Assembly: GCA_014801525.1 (NCBI GenBank)
Contig: JAAVEB010000020.1
Span: 1-53,429, forward strand
DNA length: 53,429 nucleotides
DNA from: Bacteroides sp.
GTDB lineage: Bacteria; Bacteroidota; Bacteroidia; Bacteroidales; Muribaculaceae
Direction of reading: 5' to 3'
Of the stretch, positions 1 through 9,515 are shown piece by piece (within the stretch, counting starts at the first letter, position 1; the number at the start of each line of letters is the position of its first letter). The translations under genes and the position numbers were made by a program. The notes below the pieces were generated by a model. It did no database searches. It was given only the letters and a program-made list of their open reading frames with translations, and was not told the origin of the DNA.

Positions 1-59
1 GCGTTGAGCTGAGTCATTGCTCCGAGAGCAAGGACTGCCAAAAGAGTAAATTTACGCAT
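1..59 (-). CDS. Secreted protein, N-terminal fragment (partial)
   Basis: Only the first 19 codons are inside the window; the gene runs leftward off the edge. They read Met-Arg-Lys, then a hydrophobic run (FTLLAVLALGAMTQL) ending near Asn-Ala, which is a typical Sec signal peptide without a lipobox cysteine. The mature protein is not visible, so no function can be given. A terminator-like hairpin at 202-235 separates it from the DUF4302 gene upstream, so it probably has its own promoter, in or next to the TA tract at 98-126. Confidence 0.6.
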   Translation of the reverse strand, partial: MRKFTLLAVLALGAMTQLN

Positions 60-94
60 AGAAAAATTAAATTAGGTTAAACTATATGTGGCAG

Positions 95-132
<38 letters not shown>

Positions 133-201
133 TATTTTTAATTTTATTAACAAATAATTTATGGTAGCCAACATGGATAACACATCCATAGCGCCAGATA
201 G

Positions 202-235
202 AAAAGCAGCGCCGCAATGGAAATTGCGACGCTGC
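202..235 (-). terminator. Intrinsic terminator after the DUF4302 gene
   Basis: Read leftward, 13 bases (235-223) pair with 13 bases (218-206) around a TTCC loop, with one G-U pair. The hairpin is followed by TTTT (205-202). It begins 26 bases after the DUF4302 stop and would end the SusC-SusD operon. Confidence 0.75.
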
Positions 236-261
236 AAGGAACTTGAATTTTGATTTTCTTT

Positions 262-1566
262 CTATTTCTTTTTTATCGATACTATCTTTTTAATGTCGGG
301 GCTGCCGTTAACAAGCCATTCCGACGGCGCATCGCCGTCAAGCGCGTCTTCATAGAGCAAGCTCTTAATCTGGCAAATGTAGAACGAGTTTGCATGAACC
401 GTTGGATAGGTGTTGGGCGTGAAGTAGTAGGTGCCGGGATTGTCAAGGTCTTTCATCGCATATACGCCACACTCGGTGTTGACCGAATATTTACCACCCA
501 ATTGCTTTCCGGTAAACCAGATCAGCACCTCGTCATTGCCCACCATGTCGGTGCCAATCTGCTGAGAGGTGAAATTAAGGCATCCCAAAGTGCGGTCATA
601 TCTTACCACTACATCATATTTCGGGTTCAAGCCTTTCATGTAGTAGCAGTTATTGGCGGCATCGGGAACAAGGGTGATGTCGAGCGACGCCGCTCCATCT
701 TCGTAGATGAGAGAATAATCGCCCTCAAAATCCTCGAAAAGCGTATACTCGGGACCAACGGTGTAAGAGAGCCTTATCTGTGAGGCTGTGGTTTCATCAT
801 TGGTGAAGGTCAGCTCACGGTGAGAGTAGAGAAGGGTTGAAACCGACTCGCCTGCAATATCCACCGGATTCAAGAAGCGGATACCGCCGGGGACCGGAAC
901 GAAAAACTCTCCCGCCGACTGGTCGGCTCCCTCGCCCCATGAAAGGGTCATGTAGCGGTTTTCAAGGGAAATGGCTCCGGTGAGGGCGGCACCGTTGAGC
1001 GTTCCCTCAACAGTGGGGAGGAAGATGTCACGCGCCATTTCGACAACATCGACGAGATATTCATCGGCAGGACATTCAAGACGGCGCATGTACATGGTGT
1101 TTCCGGTGCGCTTGCCACGAAGCGTGATGAGATCATCGGTCACATTGAGCAAGATGAATTCGAAATCGCCGTCATAGGCATGGGGATGCTCGGAGTCGGG
1201 GGTGGCGAAATAGTGCATCAGATCATTGTAGGAGTCAAATGACAACACGGGTCCGCTGTCGTCGGTGAGCTTGTAGAGGCTTGAGTGAAACTCGCCCGGC
1301 TTCATTTCAGCTCCCACTGTGGCATGGGACCCGTCGAACTTAATCGTATAGGCATAGCCGCCATATTGGAGATAACTGTCGGGGTAATAGTCAAGCGCCC
1401 ATCCATACTCTGCCGCAGTGAGAGTGGCTTTGGCGTTATCAAGCATAGCCTGCATGCGCAAAGAGGGGGAATCGTCAAACTTGTCGTCCTGATCTTTCAA
1501 ACATGACTGAAACATCGCAGCTCCGGCGAGGAGGCATGCTGTCATCAAAATTTTATTTAGTGTCAT
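262..1566 (-). CDS. DUF4302 domain lipoprotein
   Basis: The 434-residue protein starts with a hydrophobic signal and a lipobox ending FQSC (Cys22), followed by acidic residues typical of Bacteroidetes surface lipoproteins. The body matches the DUF4302 family as I recognise it: an alpha-helical start (MLDNAKATLTAAEYGWALDY) and then a beta-rich region. The family has no known biochemical activity. It regularly follows SusC/SusD and a zinc metallopeptidase lipoprotein, and here it is the last gene of that operon, 18 bases after the peptidase. A surface accessory role in ligand binding or processing is inference. Family assignment is from memory; function is unknown. Confidence 0.8.
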   Translation of the reverse strand: MTLNKILMTACLLAGAAMFQSCLKDQDDKFDDSPSLRMQAMLDNAKATLTAAEYGWALDYYPDSYLQYGGYAYTIKFDGSHATVGAEMKPGEFHSSLYKLTDDSGPVLSFDSYNDLMHYFATPDSEHPHAYDGDFEFILLNVTDDLITLRGKRTGNTMYMRRLECPADEYLVDVVEMARDIFLPTVEGTLNGAALTGAISLENRYMTLSWGEGADQSAGEFFVPVPGGIRFLNPVDIAGESVSTLLYSHRELTFTNDETTASQIRLSYTVGPEYTLFEDFEGDYSLIYEDGAASLDITLVPDAANNCYYMKGLNPKYDVVVRYDRTLGCLNFTSQQIGTDMVGNDEVLIWFTGKQLGGKYSVNTECGVYAMKDLDNPGTYYFTPNTYPTVHANSFYICQIKSLLYEDALDGDAPSEWLVNGSPDIKKIVSIKKK

Positions 1567-1584
1567 AGTGATTTTCTATAAGAT

Positions 1585-2487
1585 TCATTTAACGGTTATA
1601 TCGGAGAGGTCGACGTTGCCCGCCACCACTTCAGCCTGACGCTGCTGCAAAACATCGCGCAGCAAGTCGATGTCGACCTTGAAGTTTTCTTCAAGGTATT
1701 CGCGGATGATGCCGAGTTTTGTCAGAATCAACGATTTTCCATCGTCGCCGGCGAGCTCAAGCTTTTCTTCCCAAGCCTTGGGGGTGTTGGTGATGTAGAT
1801 CGACATCACCTCGGCAAAGTCCTCGCCAAATGATTCCTGCGCATAGTCAGAGACGAAACCGCGAGTGAGATAGCCGGTGTTATAGGGCTCCTGGTTCCAC
1901 ATTCCAGCCACATAGGCATCGGAAGTCACCGCCTGGAAGGCGGTGGGGATTGACTTCTTCTGATTGAGGACGTGGACAAACTCATGGTGAATGGTCTTGA
2001 AATAGAATTCGTTCAGAAGAGTTTCGCTCTTTATGTAGCGGGACAGATAATTGAGTCCGGCAAGAAAGATTTTTCGACCGCCTTCAGATGTTCCCAGCAC
2101 GATAGAGTGATTGTTGTTATACTCCCATTCGCCGACGGTGAAGAACATCTTAGGGAAGTAGCTGCAAGTGAAATCCACGCCGGCAACTTCATTGTAGGTT
2201 TCAATGCAGAGGTATTTCACCAGATGAGCCATTGTTATCGCGTCGTCGTAACGCGCCGGAACGAGATAGTAGTCATAATCGCCTTCGATATCCTCGTAGC
2301 GGTATTTGAAATCTATATTATAGGGCTTGACGAAGTTTTCGTCGAGCCACAGGTCAAAGTCGTTCTTCTCGGTGTTGCTTGTGGTGATGACCGATTTCGA
2401 GGTGTCGGGCTCATCGGAAGAGCATCCTGCAACCGGCATCAGCGCGGCAGTCAGAACAAGAGCGTGAAATATATGTTGGATTTTCAT
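1585..2487 (-). CDS. Putative zinc metallopeptidase lipoprotein (Peptidase_Mx1-like)
   Basis: The 300-residue protein has a signal with lipobox PVAGC (Cys22). The HEFVH sequence at residues 168-172 is the HExxH zinc site: His168 and His172 as ligands, Glu169 catalytic. The downstream segment GEDFAE (221-226) could supply the third ligand. This matches the putative zinc-binding metallopeptidase family that accompanies SusC/SusD pairs in Bacteroidales. It lies 30 bases after the SusD gene and 18 before DUF4302. The operon context suggests it acts at the cell surface on a protein or peptide that the SusCD pair captures; the substrate is unknown. Confidence 0.85.
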   Translation of the reverse strand: MKIQHIFHALVLTAALMPVAGCSSDEPDTSKSVITTSNTEKNDFDLWLDENFVKPYNIDFKYRYEDIEGDYDYYLVPARYDDAITMAHLVKYLCIETYNEVAGVDFTCSYFPKMFFTVGEWEYNNNHSIVLGTSEGGRKIFLAGLNYLSRYIKSETLLNEFYFKTIHHEFVHVLNQKKSIPTAFQAVTSDAYVAGMWNQEPYNTGYLTRGFVSDYAQESFGEDFAEVMSIYITNTPKAWEEKLELAGDDGKSLILTKLGIIREYLEENFKVDIDLLRDVLQQRQAEVVAGNVDLSDITVK

Positions 2488-2517
2488 CTTCTATGTGTAT
2501 TATCGTTATTAATAATT

Positions 2518-4113
2518 TCATCGCGGATTAGCCTGGAATCCGGCATCGCGCACATCCTGGGGAATCTGATAGACGCGGCGCAAATCATCTTTTGTCAGGA
2601 AGTCGGTAATGTGGTCGGGCTCCCCTTCCACGTCGCATATTCTTCGAGGGATCTCGATGCCGTAGCGCTTGATGTCGAACCAACGCAATCCGTCATGCAG
2701 AGTCTCGATGCGTCGCAAGGCAAGCACGCATTGAAGCATACATTCCTGCATCGAGCCCTCTTCATCGATTTCAAACGAGGGGTTGAGATGCTTCTTATAG
2801 TCAGAGGCGACACGCTTTTCGTCATCGTAGCAATATCCCTTGTCTTCATAGAAACTCTTGATGTGGCTCTTGGTCATGACGGGAGTGCTCTTCAACACCA
2901 ATGCGATATTCTTCACCCAGATTTCGATGTCGGCGGCCGCTTCGTCAAATTTTTTCAGCATGGTATATGCCTCGGCGCGACACAAAAGGGTCTCGTCGGC
3001 AGTGAATGACGCGACAACAGTGTGGGGATAGCCGATACCGGCAACGGGGTCGGTGAACTCAAACGCATAAGGCGATTTAAGAATCATACGCTTGTCGGTT
3101 CCGTCGCTGACCGTGGTCACAAGCTGTCCCTTGAGATAACCTTCCCAAACATTTTTCAGGGAAATATCCTCGTGGTAGGCGAGATAATAAGTGTGGGCGT
3201 AGCGGCTATACTGACTGTATCGACCGAAAGCGGCGCCGCGGAATGAGTAAGCCGCCTGCAGAAGGAGGTTGCAGTTGGCGCTCGGGTCGATATAGAAGTT
3301 GGGACGGAGCTGCCCATAGTGATTGAGCTTCACAAACGACGCCCAGTCACGCAGCATGCTCTTTGGCTCGGAGCCGAGCACCTTGTCGGCATACTCTATC
3401 ACCTTTTCCCATTTTTCAGTGTAAAGATAGAAGCGGGCGGCAAAAGCATATGCCGCTTTCTGATTGAAATGGTATTTGGGCACATCATAGTAGGAATCAT
3501 CGACAAGGGTCAATCCCTCAAGAAGGTCCTTTTCTATATGCTCGTAGAAGTCGGCAAGATTGCCGCGCTGATAGGACGGGCGTAACGATGTCTCGGGTTT
3601 GTCCATGTAAGGCAAGCCAAGATCATTGGCGGCGTTTGAAGTCCAGTGACGGCAGAAGAGGTTGGCAAGGATAAAGTGGTTGTAGGCGCGGCACAACAAC
3701 GCCTCGCCGCGCAACTGGGACAACATCTCGGAAGCATCTTTCCCGCCAAGCTCGTCAATGGCGATCAAAGCCTCGTTTGCCGACGAGATAGCCTCGAAAC
3801 AGCTTTCCCAGTTTTCGCTCAATGACGATGTCATGGTTTCAGACTCGTCGCGCCAGTTGAAGGTGTCGTCCATCCAGCGGGTGGTCTCGTTGTAAAGGAC
3901 ACCGATGTCATCAGAGTTGTCGGACGACAATTCATTTACCCAAGCAAACTCCTTGTAGGGGTATGCCGAGACAAGGAAACTTTTTATTTTGTCCACTGAA
4001 TCAAGAGTGGTGCGATTATCGGGCATTTCATCCAGAAAATCGTTGCACCCCGTGAGAGTGAGAATAGCCAGCAGAGACGGGATAACGCCTTTTATATATT
4101 TATTCATATTCAA
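2518..4113 (-). CDS. RagB/SusD family outer-membrane lipoprotein
   Basis: The 531-residue protein has a lipobox LTGC (Cys23) followed by NDFLDEMPDNRT, the usual SusD mature start (xDFLDxxP). The helical TPR-like body of the family follows: AEAYTMLKKFDEAAADIEIWV, and near the C-terminus LRWFDIKRYG. SusD proteins are surface ligand-binding lids over the SusC channel. The gene is 14 bases downstream of the SusC gene, so the two are co-transcribed. The companion metallopeptidase and the absence of any glycoside hydrolase favour a peptide or protein ligand over a glycan, as with RagAB; that is inference. Confidence 0.95.
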   Translation of the reverse strand: MNMNKYIKGVIPSLLAILTLTGCNDFLDEMPDNRTTLDSVDKIKSFLVSAYPYKEFAWVNELSSDNSDDIGVLYNETTRWMDDTFNWRDESETMTSSLSENWESCFEAISSANEALIAIDELGGKDASEMLSQLRGEALLCRAYNHFILANLFCRHWTSNAANDLGLPYMDKPETSLRPSYQRGNLADFYEHIEKDLLEGLTLVDDSYYDVPKYHFNQKAAYAFAARFYLYTEKWEKVIEYADKVLGSEPKSMLRDWASFVKLNHYGQLRPNFYIDPSANCNLLLQAAYSFRGAAFGRYSQYSRYAHTYYLAYHEDISLKNVWEGYLKGQLVTTVSDGTDKRMILKSPYAFEFTDPVAGIGYPHTVVASFTADETLLCRAEAYTMLKKFDEAAADIEIWVKNIALVLKSTPVMTKSHIKSFYEDKGYCYDDEKRVASDYKKHLNPSFEIDEEGSMQECMLQCVLALRRIETLHDGLRWFDIKRYGIEIPRRICDVEGEPDHITDFLTKDDLRRVYQIPQDVRDAGFQANPR

Positions 4114-4127
4114 AAATCGATTTAAGA

Positions 4128-7100
4128 TTAGAACCCTAAATTAACGGTGAGAGTGAATTGCTTAGGCACAGGAGCCGCAACACCGCCGGTGTTGAAGAAC
4201 TCGGGATCCTGACCGTTGAGCTTCTTGTCGGCATAAATCAAGAATAGATTGGTTGCCTGAAGCTTGAGCATAGCTCTGGAAATACGCATAGCCTTGGTCG
4301 CCTTGGCGGGGAACTGATAAGATACTGAAATCTCTTTCATGCGGATGAAGTCGCCCTTGGCGATGCGTATGTCGGAATAGTTATAGGCATTGTAGGCAAA
4401 CGCGAGGTCAGAGTCATTGCGGTTCTGACGGCGCGACGCTATGACGGGAACGTCGGTATAGTTCTCATCGCCCGGCACAGCCCAGCGGTTGTTGAACTCC
4501 TTGGGGGTGGCGGTCAAGTCGGTGTAGGTGTTGCGGAACACCGGATCGAGACGGATGACGTTGCCAAAGGAGTAGGTCACATAGAGGTTCAGTGAAATAT
4601 CCTTATAACGGAATATGTTGCCAAGCGAACCAACATCAGAGGGGTCCATGCTTCCCGAATATTTCAAGAAGCCGAGCTTGTCGGGGTCAGAGGTCTGGAA
4701 GTAGACGCCCGAAGTGGTGATGTTGCCGTCCTGGTCAAGGAATGTGGGCAGTCCTTCGTCATTAAGTCCCATGAACGGGATGGAGAACAACGAGCGCACG
4801 GGGTAACCCTCCTGGGCGAAACCGTTGCCTGCAACAAGGTCGATGACGCGCTTGGTGGTCTTCAGGTCGGTAACCTCATTCTTATTATAGGAGTAGATGA
4901 AGTTGGTTGTCCAGGAGAAGTCGCGGGTCACTATATTGCGGGTAGTAAGCGAGAGCTCCACACCGTGGGACTTCATGGAGGCGATGTTGCCGAACTTGCG
5001 GATTTGACCGCCCACTCCCTGGGTGTTGGCGATACCGATCAGGTCATAGTTGTTGCGGCGATACCAGTCAAAATCGATATTGATGCGATTGTTGAAGAAT
5101 CCAGTTGAAAGACCGAGGTTCAGCTCATGCTTCTTCTCATAGGTCAAGTCGCTGTTGGCGAGTTCGGCAAGATAGAGCTGGGTTTCGCTGGTGCTCGTGC
5201 TGGGGCGCCAGGTGTTTGAAGCCTTAATAATCGAGTAGGCGTTGCTGACCGAAGGACGGTCGCCGGTGAGCGAATAAGAGGCTTTAAGGGTCAAGTGACT
5301 CCACTTGGGCTCAAAGTCACGGAACCATGATTCTTCATGGACGTTCCATGAACCTGAAATGTTCCATGTGGGGAGCCAGCGTGACTTGCGGCTCTTTCCA
5401 AGAGAGTTGGTTCCTTCATATCGGATGGTTCCGTTGAGGGTATATTTTCCCTGATAAGAATAAGTGGCATTGGCGAAGAAAGCGGCGCTGCGCTCGCTGG
5501 TGTTAGTGAGCGTGTAGTAATCGGTGTTTTCTTCCTTGCCGCGCTTGAAAGCATGGTAGGCGTAGTTGGCGATTTCACCGAGATTGTATTGCATACCCCA
5601 ACCACGGAACCATGTGGCATGGCGGTCGACAGAGTTGGTCTCCATACCTGCGTAGAGGTTTACTATGTGATTGTCGTTGTAGACATCATTATATTTTGCC
5701 GAGGCGCGCAAGTCCCACTTGAACATATCGCGGTCAGCGCGCTCATAGATACCTCCGTTGGGGAGAATGGTGATGGGCACGGCGAAAATATCATCGGGGT
5801 CGGTGTAGAGGTATTTGTTTTTGTCGCGGATGTCGGTCGACGGCATCGCGCGATAAGCCTGCGCCTGATTTGATTCGTCAAGGATGAAATGCTCCTGGCG
5901 GGTAGTGGTGCTCTGAAGTCCGCCGAGCAAAGTGAATTCCACTTTGCGTATAGGCTTGTAGGTGAGCACTCCGGTAAGGCGGAAGTCATTCACTCCAAGC
6001 TTCATATAGTTATTGTCAAGCTCGTGAGAGATGTTGAAAGGCGCATAGTTGCGGGTGTAGAACGTGTTGGGGTCAAGAGTGCGCGAAGTGTTGAGGGCGT
6101 AGGAATAAGGGTTGATGTCGAAATCACGTTTCACTTCTCCGCTCACCACGTCGACATCGCTTCCAAGAGTTCCGGGGGCTTTCTGCTTGCGGAACGAGGC
6201 GTTGCTGATCAAGTTGAATGAAACTTTGTCGGAAATATTGAAATTGCCGTTGAAGTTGGCGGTATATCGCTGAACGGCACTCTGCTTATACCATCCCGGA
6301 TCATACATGGCGCTCGCCGACACATAGTACTGGGCTTTGTCAGTTCCTGAAGATAGCGACACCGAGTGATTCTGCATCACTGAGGTAGAGAACAATTCGT
6401 CGAACCAGTCAGTGTTGCGATATTCCGCCTCGCGCAAGTACCGGGCACGCGCTTCGGGAGTGTTTTCAAGCATGAACTTCTTTGAAACGGGATCATATTG
6501 AGTGATGAGCTCATACATCTTTCCATATACTCCGCTCGCCGACGCATTCACGATCTCGGCATAATTGAGGTAGCCTTTCTGCTGCAGTTCCTGGTAGACG
6601 CTCATCTGGTCCTGCGAGTTCATTATATTGTAAGTGCTGTAGCTCGGTTTCAGGCGCATGGTGAACTCGCCGGTGTAGGAGATGGAGTTCTGCCCTGTTT
6701 TTCCTCGCTTTGTAGTGACGACAATCACGCCAGCCATGGCGCGCGCTCCATAGATAGATGTAGCGGAACCGTCCTTAAGGATGTCGAAGCTCTCGATGTC
6801 GTCGGCATTCAGTCCTGCGATAGCCGAAGAGATAAGGGTCTCGGCGTTTCCTGATGACAAATCGTCGGCAGAGACATTCATGACATCTTCCATTATCACT
6901 CCGTCGACAACCCAAAGCGGCTTGGAACTACCATAGATCGAGGTAGCTCCACGGACCCTGATCTTAGGCGCAGTACCGAAAGTTCCCGACACGTTCTGCA
7001 CCGATACTCCGGCAGCTCGCCCCTCAAGGCTTCGGCTAATGTCAGCCATACCGCTGATGCGGGCATCCTGAGCGTCTATTTTGGTCGCGGCTCCGGTGAA

Positions 7101-7454
7101 AAGACGCTTGTCCATCTTGTGCATACCGGTGACAACGACTTCCTCAAGCTGCTCGGCAGCGGATTCGAGTTTTATTGTCATGAAATCCTTTTGAATAGCC
7201 ACTTCCTGCGGTTTCATACCGATGTAACTTACAGTCATGGTCTTAGCATTCGAAGGAACATTTGTGATGGAGAACTTTCCGTCAATATCGGTCGTACCGC
7301 CCACTTGGGTACCCTTAATCATAACGGTCGCTCCCAATATCGGCTCATCATCATCCGCCGATAAAACGACTCCGGACACAGTCCGTGTCTGAGCTGCCAT
7401 TGTCATGACTCCTATAAACGTCATGACCAACAGCATTAAAAGACTTTTTCGCAT
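4128..7454 (-). CDS. SusC/RagA family TonB-linked outer-membrane transporter
   Basis: The 1108-residue protein has a signal peptide (residues 1-21, ending MAAQ), a carboxypeptidase-regulatory-like beta domain (about 24-105, with VSGVVLSADDDEPILGATV) and a TonB-box-like EVVVTG. A plug domain follows (about 110-245, with GVSVQNVSG and VVDGVIMED), then a 22-strand-type barrel ending in aromatic, hydrophobic NLGF. No STN domain is present, so no direct transenvelope signalling to an anti-sigma factor is expected, and no sigma/anti-sigma pair is next to it. It is the first gene of a four-gene operon. The leader from the predicted start at about 7595 is about 140 bases. Confidence 0.96.
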   Translation of the reverse strand: MRKSLLMLLVMTFIGVMTMAAQTRTVSGVVLSADDDEPILGATVMIKGTQVGGTTDIDGKFSITNVPSNAKTMTVSYIGMKPQEVAIQKDFMTIKLESAAEQLEEVVVTGMHKMDKRLFTGAATKIDAQDARISGMADISRSLEGRAAGVSVQNVSGTFGTAPKIRVRGATSIYGSSKPLWVVDGVIMEDVMNVSADDLSSGNAETLISSAIAGLNADDIESFDILKDGSATSIYGARAMAGVIVVTTKRGKTGQNSISYTGEFTMRLKPSYSTYNIMNSQDQMSVYQELQQKGYLNYAEIVNASASGVYGKMYELITQYDPVSKKFMLENTPEARARYLREAEYRNTDWFDELFSTSVMQNHSVSLSSGTDKAQYYVSASAMYDPGWYKQSAVQRYTANFNGNFNISDKVSFNLISNASFRKQKAPGTLGSDVDVVSGEVKRDFDINPYSYALNTSRTLDPNTFYTRNYAPFNISHELDNNYMKLGVNDFRLTGVLTYKPIRKVEFTLLGGLQSTTTRQEHFILDESNQAQAYRAMPSTDIRDKNKYLYTDPDDIFAVPITILPNGGIYERADRDMFKWDLRASAKYNDVYNDNHIVNLYAGMETNSVDRHATWFRGWGMQYNLGEIANYAYHAFKRGKEENTDYYTLTNTSERSAAFFANATYSYQGKYTLNGTIRYEGTNSLGKSRKSRWLPTWNISGSWNVHEESWFRDFEPKWSHLTLKASYSLTGDRPSVSNAYSIIKASNTWRPSTSTSETQLYLAELANSDLTYEKKHELNLGLSTGFFNNRINIDFDWYRRNNYDLIGIANTQGVGGQIRKFGNIASMKSHGVELSLTTRNIVTRDFSWTTNFIYSYNKNEVTDLKTTKRVIDLVAGNGFAQEGYPVRSLFSIPFMGLNDEGLPTFLDQDGNITTSGVYFQTSDPDKLGFLKYSGSMDPSDVGSLGNIFRYKDISLNLYVTYSFGNVIRLDPVFRNTYTDLTATPKEFNNRWAVPGDENYTDVPVIASRRQNRNDSDLAFAYNAYNYSDIRIAKGDFIRMKEISVSYQFPAKATKAMRISRAMLKLQATNLFLIYADKKLNGQDPEFFNTGGVAAPVPKQFTLTVNLGF

Positions 7455-7598
7455 GAAAAACGATTAATAACTGGTTTAATAAAACAATTTACACACAAAC
7501 ACGTAACGACTAAATTAATAGCATTTGAACACATCTCCTGATTTACAAATTTTAATCAAATAGAGGATTAAAATTATTAATTTAAGCATTTACGGAAA

Positions 7599-7606
7599 CA
7601 AAGATA
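7599..7606 (-). promoter_or_regulatory. -7 element of the SusC operon promoter
   Basis: Read leftward this is TATCTTTG, a perfect match to TAnnTTTG. No clear TTTG lies 20 bases upstream; that space is occupied by a dyad (arms TTAcACAC and GTGTTAA, 7622-7643), and a second dyad (GCTTGT-5-ACAAGC, 7658-7674) lies further up. A weak -33 plus dyads fits a promoter that needs an activator. Confidence 0.6.
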
Positions 7607-7805
7607 TAGAAATTCCCAGTATTACACACGCCTCATGTGTTAAAAGATACTAATTCCGCTTGTTAACGACAAGCAATGTTCAAATTAACCGTAAATCAAG
7701 CACTTTTTGCCAGAAATAAACAATCCACATTCGCAAATTGAAAGCATATAGCCTATTATCACGAAATCAATCACATCATAGGCTGCAATCATTGCTGTAA
7801 AATAC

Positions 7806-7842
7806 AAAAAAATGAAGCGAGACTCCGGAATCGGAATCTCGC
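7806..7842 (-). terminator. Intrinsic terminator after the rubrerythrin gene
   Basis: Read leftward, GCGAGATTCCG pairs with CGGAGTCTCGC around a 4-base loop (one G-U pair). After four more bases comes a run of seven T (7812-7806). It begins 25 bases after the rubrerythrin stop. Confidence 0.8.
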
Positions 7843-7867
7843 CCATTTATACTGATTCGGTATATAA

Positions 7868-8422
7868 TTATTTCTTTCCGAAATGGCGGTTATACAAGCC
7901 CTGGAAGCCCTGTCCGTGGCGAGCCTCATCCTTAGCCATTTCATGAACAGTGTCGTGGATAGCGTCGAGGTTGAGTTCTTTCGCGCGACGAGCAATGCGC
8001 ATCTTATCGGCGTTAGCGCCTGCTTCAGCAGCCATACGCTTTTCAAGGTTAGTCTTGGTGTCCCAAACGTGCTCGCCGAGGAGTTCAGCGAATTTAGAAG
8101 CATGTTCAGCTTCTTCGAAAGCGTAGCGCTTGAAAGCTTCAGCGATGTCAGGATATCCCTCGCGATCAGCCTGACGAGACATAGCAAGATACATGCCCAC
8201 CTCCATACACTCGCCGTTGAAGTGAGCGGTGAGGTCAGCCTTCATCTGATCGTCAGTATCCTTTGCAACACCAATTTCATGTTCAGTCACGAACTGAAGC
8301 ACGGGATTCTCTTCCATTTCTTTGAATTTGCTTGCCGGAGCGCCGCAAAGAGGGCACTTTTCAGGAGCTTCATCACCTTCATGAACGTAACCGCATACGG
8401 TACAGATAAATTTCTTTTTCAT
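7868..8422 (-). CDS. Reverse rubrerythrin (rubredoxin domain first)
   Basis: The 184-residue protein has an N-terminal rubredoxin-like iron site, with CTVC at 7-10 and CPLC at 23-26. A four-helix diiron domain follows, with EEAEHASKF and a C-terminal DEARHGQGF carrying the Glu/His ligands. In ordinary rubrerythrins the rubredoxin domain is at the C-terminus; this order is the reverse type, which reduces hydrogen peroxide and oxygen with electrons from NADH-linked donors in anaerobes. It is a single gene with its own strong promoter (8482-8514) and terminator, consistent with a stand-alone oxidative-stress gene. Confidence 0.92.
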   Translation of the reverse strand: MKKKFICTVCGYVHEGDEAPEKCPLCGAPASKFKEMEENPVLQFVTEHEIGVAKDTDDQMKADLTAHFNGECMEVGMYLAMSRQADREGYPDIAEAFKRYAFEEAEHASKFAELLGEHVWDTKTNLEKRMAAEAGANADKMRIARRAKELNLDAIHDTVHEMAKDEARHGQGFQGLYNRHFGKK

Positions 8423-8481
8423 CTTAATCCAATTTTAATTTTTGCTATTTTTATATCTCTCTTGAATTTTGTTCAATAATG

Positions 8482-8514
8482 CAAATGTAACCAAAAATTT
8501 TAATATCTCCCAAA
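8482..8514 (-). promoter_or_regulatory. Promoter of the rubrerythrin gene
   Basis: Read leftward, TTTG (8514-8511), 21 bases, TACATTTG (8489-8482). Both elements are perfect. The predicted start is near 8478, giving a leader of about 55 bases. The -33 element touches the end of the antiporter gene. Confidence 0.75.
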
Positions 8515-8515
8515 T

Positions 8516-9493
8516 TTAAGCGGCATTTGCTATCAACACTCCGACATAGCCGATGTAGACGGCTGTCATTATCGCGCCTTCAACGCGCGTAATAGTTCTT
8601 GTTTTGAAAAACCACCCGAATATCCAGAAGAGCAATGAAGCGACGACAAGAGTCAACAGGTCAAAATTCCCGATATCGCCAAACGCAAGCGGGCGTATTG
8701 TTGCCGACGCTCCAAGCACGAGAAAGATGTTGAAAATGTTGCTGCCGATGACGTTGCCAAGGGCTATCCCGGTCTTGCCTTTAAGAGCCGCCGCAATGGA
8801 GGTTGCAAGTTCAGGCAGAGACGTGCCGGCAGCCACGATAGTCAAGCCGATCACCGCCTCGCTGACACCCAGCCCGCGGGCAATGCCCGACGCGCCGGCA
8901 ACAAAACGGTCGCCACCATAAATCAGCGCAGCGAGTCCGCCTACAACCCAAATCACGGATTTCAACATGGACATCGGCTTCTTTTGCGACGCTTCTTCCT
9001 GAGCGGGATCATCGGGCGAGGCATTCTTCGCCTGAGAAAAAGTGTAGCGCATGAAAATGGCGAAAAACAGCAACAGCACTATTCCGCTGCTGCGGGTTAT
9101 CATCATTTCGCTTGTTCCGTCGAGCAGAGGGCCGTTGCCCATCACCAGCAGCACTATCGAGGAAAGAATCACCAGCGGAATCTCATTAATCATAATCCCG
9201 CGGCTGATTGTCATCGGAACAATCATTGCGGTGACGCCAATGATGACGAGAGTGTTGAAAAGGTTGCTCCCGACAACATTTCCCACGGCAAGCTCCGCGC
9301 TGCCATTTATAGCCGAAACGATGCTTATCACAAGCTCGGGAGCGGAGGTTCCAAACGCCACCACGGTCAAGCCTATCACGAGGTCGCTTATGCCAAAGCG
9401 CTTAGCCACCGCCGAGGCTCCGTCGGTGAGGGCATTCGCCCCGACGAGAATCAAGACAAGCCCCAAGACTAAAAACAGAGAGTCAAGTAACAT
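8516..9493 (-). CDS. Na+/Ca2+ antiporter, YrbG family
   Basis: The 325-residue integral membrane protein has two homologous halves. Each carries the alpha-repeat of the cation/Ca2+ exchanger superfamily: GLTVVAFGTSAPEL with GNVVGSN in the first half, GLTIVAAGTSLPEL with GNVIGSN in the second. A short polar linker (DDPAQEEASQKK) separates them. This is the architecture of calcium/sodium antiporters of the YrbG type in the inner membrane, which expel Ca2+ using an ion gradient; ion selectivity cannot be read from the sequence. It lies downstream of pnp in the same direction but behind pnp's terminator. Confidence 0.92.
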   Translation of the reverse strand: MLLDSLFLVLGLVLILVGANALTDGASAVAKRFGISDLVIGLTVVAFGTSAPELVISIVSAINGSAELAVGNVVGSNLFNTLVIIGVTAMIVPMTISRGIMINEIPLVILSSIVLLVMGNGPLLDGTSEMMITRSSGIVLLLFFAIFMRYTFSQAKNASPDDPAQEEASQKKPMSMLKSVIWVVGGLAALIYGGDRFVAGASGIARGLGVSEAVIGLTIVAAGTSLPELATSIAAALKGKTGIALGNVIGSNIFNIFLVLGASATIRPLAFGDIGNFDLLTLVVASLLFWIFGWFFKTRTITRVEGAIMTAVYIGYVGVLIANAA

Positions 9494-9515
9494 CTATTAT
9501 TCCTATTAATATTTA

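Larger units (their letters stand above)
7455..7867. other. 413-base gap between SusC and rubrerythrin genes
   Basis: AT-rich and non-coding. It holds the SusC promoter (7599-7606), two dyads upstream of it (7622-7643 and 7658-7674) and, at the right end, the rubrerythrin terminator (7806-7842). No small gene with convincing codon use is visible. Confidence 0.7.
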
